Source: Akkermansiaceae bacterium UBA5689 (GTDB taxonomy: Bacteria; Verrucomicrobiota; Verrucomicrobiia; Verrucomicrobiales; Akkermansiaceae). From it: a stretch of DNA of 6,880 nt. Position 1 is the stretch's first letter; each line of letters starts with the position of its first letter. Position numbers and translations under genes: made by a program. Shown piece after piece: positions 1 to 6,030 of the stretch. The DNA lies in NCBI GenBank assembly GCA_002420305.1, contig DIHT01000092.1:13653-20532 (forward strand), given 5' to 3'. The notes under the pieces are model-generated. The model saw only the letters and a list, made by a program, of their open reading frames with translations, made no database searches and was not told where the DNA came from.

Positions 1-24
1 GTCGCAAAACCAGTCGCAAAACCA
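1..24 (+). repeat. Tandem 12-bp repeat encoding a VAKP linker
   Basis: The 12-mer gtcgcaaaacca occurs twice in direct succession (1-12 and 13-24), followed by a partial third copy (aaaccg). It encodes Val-Ala-Lys-Pro twice and then Lys-Pro. This is a Lys/Pro-rich linker in front of the LysM domain, of the kind that separates domains in envelope proteins. The array may continue upstream of the window. Confidence 0.6.
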
Positions 25-174
25 AAACCGGCAACCCGCCATACTGTAGTCAAGGGCGACACCCTCTATTCTCTCGGCCGCCGCTACGGCACTTCCGTGG
101 GAGCCATCCAACGAGCCAATGGGCTTAGCGGCACCCTGATCAAAATCGGCCAACGTCTTAGGATTCCTCAATAA
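1..174 (+). CDS. LysM-domain protein, C-terminal fragment (5' end outside window)
   Basis: Reading frame 1 is open from the first base to a TAA at 172-174 and encodes the last 57 residues of a longer protein. Residues 1-13 form a Val-Ala-Lys-Pro-type linker. Residues 14-56 form one LysM domain: HTVVKGDTLYSLGRRYG at 14-30, then IQRANGL at 36-42, and KIGQRLRIP at 48-56 just before the stop. LysM domains bind N-acetylglucosamine-containing glycans, usually peptidoglycan, so the protein is probably periplasmic or envelope-associated. The catalytic or anchoring part, if any, lies upstream and cannot be seen; LysM at the C-terminus occurs in peptidoglycan hydrolases and in cell-wall scaffold proteins. 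The gene converges on lgt with only 14 bp between stop codons. Confidence 0.88.
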   Translation, partial: VAKPVAKPKPATRHTVVKGDTLYSLGRRYGTSVGAIQRANGLSGTLIKIGQRLRIPQ

Positions 175-188
175 TTACCAGTTCTCGA

Positions 189-1235
189 TCAAGTGGCAGA
201 GACTTGGCTCGCCAAGGAGCCCGTTTTCCCTTTCAAGCCCGCCACGAGAAAAGCGACTCCCATCACATACATGAAAATGGAGTAAAATTGGCCTTTCGTC
301 AGTATATCCTGAATCACCCAAGCTGAATCTGGCTCACGGAATTGCTCCGCAATGATTCGGAAGGTGGCATATAGAATAAAGAACCCCCCTGTAATCACCC
401 CATGACCAATTTGAGGAAGTCGCAGCCGGAGGAGAAGCAGGATGGCAAAGAGCGAAAATCCCTCAAGTAGAGCCTGATAAAGTTGGGATGGGTGACGAAC
501 TTGCACGTAGCCCGAAATGGCATCAATAATCGCCGGGTTCGCCCGACCGGCTTCAAGAACTCCCTCCAGAAGTTGCCCCTGTCCAGTCGACGGACTTGAG
601 AGGTAGCGATCCCAGAGACCGTCAAGTTTTTCGGGATCAACCTCGACCGCATCTTTCATCGCGGCGTGAAAATCCTCTTCTCGCCCAAGAAGTTCCTTCG
701 GGAATTTCATCCCGACCACTGCACTCGTTACCCTTCCATAAAGCTCCCCATTTATGAAGTTCGCAAGGCGGCCAAAAAAGATTCCAAGAGGAGCAAAAAT
801 CACAAGACCGTCACCCACTCCAGTCCATGAGCATTTGGCGCGACGGGCATAGAAATAGGTGAAAATGGTAAGGCCCAGAATGCCTCCATGACTGGACATT
901 CCTCCTTTCCAGACCTGCAGAATCACGAGGGGATTTTCCAACACGTATTCAAACCCGCTTTCGGGAATCATGTAAAAGGCGACATATCCAAGGCGCCCTC
1001 CAAGAAAGACTCCAAAGAGGGCCGCATAAGCGATGAAATCAGCTACTTTTTCAGGACCCACCACCCAGAGCTTCTTTTGAGCAAGCCATCGCAACCCAAA
1101 ATACCCTGCAACAAATCCCATCAGATAAGCCAGACCGTACCACCGTAGAGCGAACTTATCTGAAATCTCAAACAGCTCAGGCTTGAGATTGTGCACCCAG
1201 GCTCCCAGCGTTTCCATGCCTCCCGGAAAGCTCAT
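189..1235 (-). CDS. lgt: Prolipoprotein diacylglyceryl transferase (Lgt)
   Basis: Inner-membrane enzyme that transfers diacylglycerol from phosphatidylglycerol to the lipobox cysteine of prolipoproteins, the first step of lipoprotein maturation. The protein has several hydrophobic segments and the family landmarks: RWYG (31-34), SSHGG (114-118, catalytic-type His116), the signature GRLANFINGELYGR (155-168, with Arg156 and Asn159) and RHPSQLYQ (247-254). FRIIAEQFREPD (292-303) supplies the late Arg293/Glu297 pair, matching E. coli Arg239/Glu243. At 348 aa it is longer than E. coli Lgt (about 291). The extra length is mainly between GR(168) and RHPSQ(247), the periplasmic head region, where 78 residues replace about 39. 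The ATG at 1235 has no clear Shine-Dalgarno; an alternative ATG at 1217 (residue 7) would give an N-terminus closer to E. coli length, but GGGAGG sits only 1 nt before it. It lies 49 bp downstream of the M42 peptidase gene, probably cotranscribed. Stop is TGA. Confidence 0.96.
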   Translation of the reverse strand: MSFPGGMETLGAWVHNLKPELFEISDKFALRWYGLAYLMGFVAGYFGLRWLAQKKLWVVGPEKVADFIAYAALFGVFLGGRLGYVAFYMIPESGFEYVLENPLVILQVWKGGMSSHGGILGLTIFTYFYARRAKCSWTGVGDGLVIFAPLGIFFGRLANFINGELYGRVTSAVVGMKFPKELLGREEDFHAAMKDAVEVDPEKLDGLWDRYLSSPSTGQGQLLEGVLEAGRANPAIIDAISGYVQVRHPSQLYQALLEGFSLFAILLLLRLRLPQIGHGVITGGFFILYATFRIIAEQFREPDSAWVIQDILTKGQFYSIFMYVMGVAFLVAGLKGKTGSLASQVSAT

Positions 1236-1284
1236 GAAGTGATAAGAAACAATTGGAATTCCATACGCGCTTGGATTGTCTGCC

Positions 1285-2361
1285 CTAGAGATATTTGACG
1301 AGGTCAGAAACCGCCGCAGAGCTCAATCGCCTGACAAGGGCCACACTCAGGTCGACCATGGCCCTGTAGTCAGCGATATCGATGATGCTGTTATGTGAAT
1401 GGATGTAGCGCGCTGGGACTCCCAGAACTACACAGGGCACCCCCTCTCCGGACAGGTGCATTTCACCTGCGTCCGTTCCCCCACCTCGCCGGACAGCGCG
1501 CTGAAATGGAATATTTTCCTCCCGGGCAGTTGTAATCGCAAGATCGGCCAGTCTGGGATTCATAATCGCAGTTGGATCATGCATTCTAATCTGCACTCCG
1601 GCTTCTACGGATGCTTGCGATTCATCCGACTGAAATCCGGGGGTATCGTCGGCTGGCGTTCCCTCCAGAATGATCGCGACATCAGGCTTGGCGTGTCGGG
1701 CCAGAGTTTTTGCCCCTCGCAAGCCCAGTTCTTCCTGAACGCTCCCAGCAAGCAGCACTTGGTTGACTTTTTCCTCTACTGCTAACTGCCGACCAGCCTC
1801 CACCACTGCTGACATACCAACCCGATTATCAAAGGCCTTGGCAACAAAGCGTCCCTTGCGACCCATAGGCTCAAAGTTCGTCCTCGGGGCGATGGGGTCT
1901 CCAAGCTGTATGCCCATTTCCTCGACTTCTTCTTTCGAGGTCGCTCCAATATCAACAAACATGTTTTCGAGTGGCATTACCTTTCCTCGTTCAGCCTGGG
2001 GGAGAAAATGCGGAGGCTTCGATCCCACAATCCCTACGATTTTTTCACTACTCTTTGTTTTAACCACCAACTGTTGTGCCAGCACGACGTGGGGCCACCA
2101 ACCTCCTACCGCAATGATCCTGAGAAACCCTCCAGAAGTAATCGATTGCACCCGGAACCCCACTTCGTCCATATGAGCCTCCAGTAAGACTCGAGGACCT
2201 TCTCCTCCCATGTCACATACCACAGAACCCGTCCGGTCAGCCGAAAACTGGCCCAACCCTTCAAGCTCCTCAACGAACAAGGCGCGAACTTCACTCTCAA
2301 ATCCAGATGGCCCGTGGGCTTCAGTAAACTGTCTCAGCAGTGTCTCAGAATTTGTCGGCAT
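1285..2361 (-). CDS. M42-family metallo-aminopeptidase (FrvX / cellulase-M / TET-like)
   Basis: Cytoplasmic dinuclear-metal aminopeptidase, in a family that commonly forms dodecameric tetrahedral (TET) shells and trims peptides released by proteases. From the chosen ATG the protein is 358 aa, the usual M42 length. The metal and catalytic set is complete: AHMDEVG (His63, Asp65), AFDNRVG (Asp178), QEELGLRGA (Glu210 and Glu211), ILEGTPADDTPG (Glu233 as the third acidic ligand) and ARYIHSHNS (His321). The N-terminus TLLRQFTEAHGPSGFE (7-22) is the standard family opening. The frame stays open 48 codons further upstream to a TTG at 2505, but that stretch is Lys/Arg/Ser-rich, resembles no M42 N-terminus, and lies in the gap facing the DAHP synthase gene, so I start at the ATG at 2361. 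No clear Shine-Dalgarno precedes either start. Old annotations call such proteins endoglucanase or cellulase M, which is probably a misnomer. lgt follows after 49 bp. Stop is TAG. Confidence 0.92.
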   Translation of the reverse strand: MPTNSETLLRQFTEAHGPSGFESEVRALFVEELEGLGQFSADRTGSVVCDMGGEGPRVLLEAHMDEVGFRVQSITSGGFLRIIAVGGWWPHVVLAQQLVVKTKSSEKIVGIVGSKPPHFLPQAERGKVMPLENMFVDIGATSKEEVEEMGIQLGDPIAPRTNFEPMGRKGRFVAKAFDNRVGMSAVVEAGRQLAVEEKVNQVLLAGSVQEELGLRGAKTLARHAKPDVAIILEGTPADDTPGFQSDESQASVEAGVQIRMHDPTAIMNPRLADLAITTAREENIPFQRAVRRGGGTDAGEMHLSGEGVPCVVLGVPARYIHSHNSIIDIADYRAMVDLSVALVRRLSSAAVSDLVKYL

Positions 2362-2540
2362 GACCGGAGAGTAGAAGGCCGTCCTTGGCACGGAAGGGAA
2401 AAGTGATTTACTCCGGAACAGACTTTGGGATCCCCCTCTCTTTCCTCTTTTTTTCGTGGACTTGCGGGTTCGCTGAGGCTCTTTTCCCCCGGGGGTAGCG
2501 GACAATTCTGCGCCTCATATCTCGACGTATTCTCTGCTAC
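2362..2540. promoter_or_regulatory. Divergent intergenic region between the M42 peptidase and DAHP synthase genes
   Basis: These 179 bp separate two outward-facing genes and should carry both promoters. I could not find a convincing pair of sigma-70 boxes for either direction, and neither gene has a Shine-Dalgarno. Visible landmarks are a pyrimidine-rich run on the + strand (about 2430-2456, including a run of seven or more T) and a perfect CCCCCGGGGG palindrome at 2486-2495, about 45 bp upstream of the DAHP synthase ATG. On the minus strand the region is an open frame from a TTG at 2505 continuous with the peptidase, which I judge non-coding. No TyrR-like operator, riboswitch or leader-peptide attenuator is recognisable. 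Confidence 0.5.
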
Positions 2541-3590
2541 ATGAACCCGAATCCACAAGTCGCTGATCTTCACGTCGTCCGGAACATTCCGCTGCCGTCA
2601 CCAGCTTTAGTCTTGTCCGAGATCCCCCGCGACGAGCAGCAGGCAGTCTTCGTGGCGCAAAGCCGGAAGACCATTCGAGATATTCTCGGCGGACGGGATC
2701 AGCGCCTTCTTATTATCGCAGGCCCGTGCTCTATTCATGACACTCAGGCTGGGCTCGAATATGCTGAACGATTTCGCGCATTGGCACACGAGCTAAGAGA
2801 GCACCTCTACCTCGTCATGAGGGTCTACTTCGAAAAGCCACGCACCACAATTGGCTGGAAGGGCCTAATCATGGACCCGGACCTCGACGGAACAGATAAC
2901 ATCCCGCGAGGGCTCACAATCGCCCGTGAGTTCCTACATGAGGTGATTTCTCTCGAAATACCAACGGCGACTGAGCTCCTTGATCCAATCACTCCTCAAT
3001 ACATTGCCGACCTGATCAGTTGGTCGGCAATCGGAGCAAGAACCAGTGAGAGCCAAACGCACCGCCAGATGGCTTCGGGCCTCTCCATGCCAATCGGATT
3101 CAAGAATACGATCAGCGGCGACCTTAATGCCGCCATCAATGCCATCGGCGCAGCGACCAAGCCCCAAACCTTTCTGGGCGTTTCCGAAGAGGGTATCGCT
3201 TCCGCTGTTTCAACCTCAGGCAACCCCGACTGCCATGTTATCCTTCGCGGTGGTGAAAACGGCCCCAACTACCATCAGAGCAGTGTTCGATCAGCCCTTA
3301 AGAATATTGAGCAGTCCGGCTTTCACCCCTCCCTGATGATCGATGCTTCCCACGCCAACTGTGCAAAGGATTACCAAAAAATGCCGGCTGTTTTTGAAGA
3401 TATTGTTCGCCAGAGAGCCGAGGGCAACAAGGGAATCGCGGGGGTTATGCTTGAAAGCAATTTACTGGCCGGAAACCAGTCGTTTCCCAGACCACTTGGA
3501 GATCTGACCTACGGCCAGTCGATCACAGACAGCTGTATCGACTGGGGAACGACCGAAAGACTTCTTCGCTCTGCAGCAGCTGCGCTTTAG
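2541..3590 (+). CDS. aroF: 3-deoxy-7-phosphoheptulonate (DAHP) synthase, AroFGH-type class I
   Basis: Condenses phosphoenolpyruvate with erythrose 4-phosphate to DAHP, the committed first step of the shikimate pathway to aromatic amino acids; cytoplasmic. At 349 aa it matches E. coli AroF/G/H (348-356 aa) end to end. Active-site landmarks are all present: GPCSIHD (61-67, metal ligand Cys63), RVYFEKPRTT (94-103, PEP-binding Lys99), GARTSESQTHR (165-175), IGFKN (185-189), DASHAN (268-273, ligand His271), GVMLESNL (301-308, ligand Glu305) and SITDSCIDW (327-335, ligand Asp330). It has the N-terminal extension used for dimer contacts and effector binding in the allosteric isoenzymes. Position 213 (FLG), aligned with E. 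coli AroG Ser211, is Gly as in Tyr-inhibited isoenzymes, so I assign AroF-like regulation; this is inference and the symbol is provisional. No Shine-Dalgarno is seen before the ATG. It is transcribed alone, divergent from the M42 gene, and ends 14 bp from the convergent nucleotidase stop. Confidence 0.95.
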   Translation: MNPNPQVADLHVVRNIPLPSPALVLSEIPRDEQQAVFVAQSRKTIRDILGGRDQRLLIIAGPCSIHDTQAGLEYAERFRALAHELREHLYLVMRVYFEKPRTTIGWKGLIMDPDLDGTDNIPRGLTIAREFLHEVISLEIPTATELLDPITPQYIADLISWSAIGARTSESQTHRQMASGLSMPIGFKNTISGDLNAAINAIGAATKPQTFLGVSEEGIASAVSTSGNPDCHVILRGGENGPNYHQSSVRSALKNIEQSGFHPSLMIDASHANCAKDYQKMPAVFEDIVRQRAEGNKGIAGVMLESNLLAGNQSFPRPLGDLTYGQSITDSCIDWGTTERLLRSAAAAL

Positions 3591-3604
3591 GGCCACGCAG
3601 CATA

Positions 3605-5245
3605 CTATTCTTCATCTTCCGGCGATACCCGACGCGGAGCAATCGCTTCTGCGGTGACCGAACCAAGGTCCGCAAAGAAGTCAACCAGCGACTGACGGCT
3701 ATTCGGCTGGAGGAGTCTGGGCCTGCATTCAGGGTTCTGGGCAAGAGCCCGTAAGCGCATGAGTTTCTTCCCCCCTGATTGAGCATCATAGGAGTTGAAT
3801 ACGATGGAGTAACGGTGATCTGGCGACGGAGGAGTAGACTCACCCAGCAATCTCAGACCGCGAACAAACCTTCTTCTCCCTGTTTCTCCCTTGGGCGCCT
3901 CCGCTTTAGCCAGTTTGACCTCGAACCCAAAAAGGGCCCGGTCACCACCTGCTTCCATTGACTCATTAATCACCCCTACCAATTCCTCCCGGTTGAGATT
4001 CAACACAAGAAGGCGATTATCATAGGGCAGGATTTCCCAGGCATCCGCGATTGTCTTCTTACCGGGCTGCAAGTTTCCTCCCCCAAAAGTTCCATGAAAA
4101 ACACCGTCAGCCTGAATCCCTTCTTTTCTAGCCGCATGAATCGCAGCGGATGAAATAAGAGCCTGCAGCGAGCTTGGCATGCCTGGACTCTCCCGTTTGC
4201 CAGATAGTTCAACTTTCAGCTCTCCAATCTCACCCGAAAGATATCCATCTGCGTCTTTCAAATCCTCAGAAGCGGCCTCTAGCACGAAAGGATCCTCTGG
4301 GATCCGCTCATCCATCAGGATCGACTGCGCTCTCTTCTCGACTATCCGTCGACTCTCCATGTCAAAAGAAAGATCTACCCTACCACAATGGATACCAAAG
4401 TAGTCCGCCTGCGTGTAGAGTGTCTTATTTTCAAACTGGCTTTGATGATCTCGATGAGTATGTCCCGCAAGGTAAACGTCAGGTCCACCCTCTAATTCAA
4501 GCAACGCTCGGACAGGATTGGCGAAGTCATCGACTTCCCTTAGTCCCATGTGGCCGCAAACGACTACTGCGTCTACCTTGGCTTCCTCCCGGAGATATCT
4601 AAGACTCGCGCGCAGGGTCGCAACCGGATCCGTAGCCTCATATCCCATCAATAGCTCCGGACGTAACCAGTAGGGAAGGCCGGGGGTTGTCAGCCCGATC
4701 AATCCAATTCGAAAACCGCCAACCGTCTTTACCATATGAGGGGTAATCCGAGACAATGGGTGAGCAGGGTCGTCCAGAGTGCCTGCCTGTTTACCTTCGA
4801 TTTTAAGGTTGCCGGTCAAAACAGGCATGGTTGAACGCCTTACCGCATCAAGCACAACCTCGGGGCCCCAATCGAACTCATGATTCCCCAGAACCCATGC
4901 GTCATATTGCAGTTTATTGAAAAGATCGATCATGAGACGCCCCCGAGTCATCCATCCCACAGCAGTCCCCTGATACACGTCTCCTACGTCAACAAGGAGG
5001 GAATGAGGATTACTCTTTCGCCATGCTCTGATCTGCGCCGCACACCGGGCAAGCCCACCCACATTCGCTATTCCTCCATAAGTCTGGGTTGGACGAATAT
5101 GGCCATGAAGGTCCGTAGTATGGAAAATAGAGATGGTCCTGACTGACCTTGGCTCCCGACGCCCATGGGCCTTCTGAGGCAGGAGGAGGGAAGCACTTGC
5201 CAGAGATGAATCCCGTAGCAATGTCCTTCGATTAAATTTCTGCAT
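3605..5245 (-). CDS. Putatively Tat-exported bifunctional metallophosphatase / 5'-nucleotidase (UshA-like)
   Basis: Probable periplasmic enzyme that hydrolyses nucleoside 5'-monophosphates, UDP-sugars or 2',3'-cyclic nucleotides. From the chosen ATG it is 546 aa. Residues 1-28 look like a twin-arginine signal: FNRRTLLRD (4-12), a short hydrophobic run (SSLASASLLLP) and KAHG before the mature part. The calcineurin-like metallophosphatase domain (about 36-310) has every metal motif: DLHGH (Asp45, His47), DVGD (Asp89), GNHEFDWG (Asn121, His122), CGHMG (His232) and GHTHRDH (His262, His264). The C-terminal 5'-nucleotidase domain (about 335-530) includes GTFGGGNLQPG (385-395), the ILPYDN segment (405-410) and FNSYDAQSGG (483-492). 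The frame is open 34 codons further to a TTG at 5347, but that would overlap the upstream gene and hide the signal peptide. No Shine-Dalgarno precedes the ATG; the complement of one does. SoxB shares this architecture, but there are no sox neighbours, so a nucleotidase is likelier. Stop is TAG. Confidence 0.9.
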   Translation of the reverse strand: MQKFNRRTLLRDSSLASASLLLPQKAHGRREPRSVRTISIFHTTDLHGHIRPTQTYGGIANVGGLARCAAQIRAWRKSNPHSLLVDVGDVYQGTAVGWMTRGRLMIDLFNKLQYDAWVLGNHEFDWGPEVVLDAVRRSTMPVLTGNLKIEGKQAGTLDDPAHPLSRITPHMVKTVGGFRIGLIGLTTPGLPYWLRPELLMGYEATDPVATLRASLRYLREEAKVDAVVVCGHMGLREVDDFANPVRALLELEGGPDVYLAGHTHRDHQSQFENKTLYTQADYFGIHCGRVDLSFDMESRRIVEKRAQSILMDERIPEDPFVLEAASEDLKDADGYLSGEIGELKVELSGKRESPGMPSSLQALISSAAIHAARKEGIQADGVFHGTFGGGNLQPGKKTIADAWEILPYDNRLLVLNLNREELVGVINESMEAGGDRALFGFEVKLAKAEAPKGETGRRRFVRGLRLLGESTPPSPDHRYSIVFNSYDAQSGGKKLMRLRALAQNPECRPRLLQPNSRQSLVDFFADLGSVTAEAIAPRRVSPEDEE

Positions 5246-5304
5246 CGGTTTAGGAGGTAAATGAATTCCTTGAGAAATGCAACCCGCAGACCGACATGAA
5301 GTCG

Positions 5305-6012
5305 TCACTCCTGATCCACTTTCGCCAAATCTCTTCCTCCCAACCAACCTCCCTCCCAGTCGTAATACTCCAATGACCTAAATTCCTTTTTGTAGTCATA
5401 GCAGCTGGGTTCGACTGTGGCGTAGCCAAGATAGTAGAAATCCAGTTCCTGCTCCCTGGCGAATTCCAACTCAGCCAACATGGTATACACCCCCAGTCGT
5501 CGACGGGAAAACGCTGGGTCAAATGCTGCATAAATACCGGAGCACGACCTGCTTCCCACCGCCATAAAGCTGACCGCGATAAGCTGATCCTCATGACACA
5601 CGCTAAACTGCCGATATTCACAGGGATACTTTTCAGGGCAAGCCCCTAGGAAATCCTCCAGGCGGTTAGGAACATTTTCTGCAAAGCGACTCTTGTGTAT
5701 ATCAAACAGGCTCTGTTCCGCACTTCCTGGAGATGCCGCACCGCATGTAATTCTCAGGTCTGCATTCTTTTTCCATGTTCTCCTCTGGCTTCGCGACTGA
5801 CTGAAAGCCCCAATCTTGACCCTCAACGGGATTTGTCTTTTTAAACAGCCCCCATCACTCATTAGACTCGCTCTGAAAAAATCAGATCCGAAATGACGCC
5901 ACCCGGCCGACCACAATGCATCCATTCCTGCCGGGGTAATGCTGCTCAACTGCCTGCTCTCTGCCACCAGAGGCCATGCTCCAGAGAGCAAATGGTAAAG
6001 CTGCTGTGACAT
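5305..6012 (-). CDS. ATE/Bpt-family aminoacyl-tRNA–protein transferase homologue with degenerate cysteine motif
   Basis: Resembles arginyl/leucyl-tRNA–protein transferases (ATE1, bacterial Bpt), which add an amino acid from a charged tRNA to protein N-termini for N-degron proteolysis. At 235 aa it is normal Bpt length. Family landmarks: AGWRHFGSDFFR (36-47), PLRV (62-65), FSQSRSQRRTWKKNADLR (70-87), CEYRQF (131-136), the GNAT-like core GIYAAFDP (159-166) with RRLGVYTMLAE (171-181), FYYLGYA (192-198) and YDYKKEFRSLE (205-215). Unusually, the N-terminal CxYLP motif is absent (LYHLL stands near its expected place), and the usual C-x2-C-x2-C between FFR and LRV is reduced to a single Cys56. The ATG at 6012 is fixed by a strong AGGAGGG 9 nt upstream, so the lack of cysteines is not a mis-chosen start. 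It sits 18 bp after the HAD gene and 59 bp before the nucleotidase gene, probably in one operon. Activity and the residue transferred are unknown; another tRNA-dependent GNAT function is possible. Confidence 0.78.
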   Translation of the reverse strand: MSQQLYHLLSGAWPLVAESRQLSSITPAGMDALWSAGWRHFGSDFFRASLMSDGGCLKRQIPLRVKIGAFSQSRSQRRTWKKNADLRITCGAASPGSAEQSLFDIHKSRFAENVPNRLEDFLGACPEKYPCEYRQFSVCHEDQLIAVSFMAVGSRSCSGIYAAFDPAFSRRRLGVYTMLAELEFAREQELDFYYLGYATVEPSCYDYKKEFRSLEYYDWEGGWLGGRDLAKVDQE

Positions 6013-6020
6013 AGCCTTAA

Positions 6021-6027
6021 CCCTCCT
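6021..6027 (-). promoter_or_regulatory. Strong Shine-Dalgarno for the ATE-family gene
   Basis: On the minus strand the gap between the HAD stop and the next ATG reads AGGAGGG, then nine bases, then ATG (6012-6010). It is the only near-consensus ribosome binding site serving a gene in this window and decides the start of the ATE-family protein. Confidence 0.8.
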
Positions 6028-6030
6028 GTT

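Noticed and set aside
888..1148. Open frame of 86 codons on the + strand within lgt
   Set aside because: It lies entirely antisense to a clearly conserved Lgt sequence, has no recognisable domain and no ribosome site.
1660..1700. Glu233 in place of Asp as a metal ligand in the M42 peptidase
   Set aside because: The LEGT…DTPG form is, to my knowledge, a common M42 subgroup variant, so it is not evidence of lost activity.
1763..2176. 137-codon + strand frame inside the M42 gene
   Set aside because: It is antisense to the catalytic core of a confident peptidase gene and shows no domain or start signal.
3591..3604. Terminator between the convergent DAHP synthase and nucleotidase genes
   Set aside because: The gap is 14 bp and neither side shows a GC-rich stem followed by a T-run; the nearby GCAGCAGCTGC is only a 4-bp stem inside coding sequence.
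4288..4304. Paired GGATCC sites (GGATCC, four bases, GGATCC)
   Set aside because: They are two palindromic hexamers within coding sequence, explained by the codons there, with no other sign of a regulatory or mobile element.
4174..4602. 142-codon + strand frame inside the nucleotidase gene
   Set aside because: It is antisense to conserved metallophosphatase motifs and its translation is Ser/Pro/His-rich noise typical of a shadow frame.
3605..5245. SoxB thiosulfohydrolase
   Set aside because: SoxB shares the fold and the Tat signal, but no sulfur-oxidation genes are nearby and the 5'-nucleotidase motifs explain the protein well.
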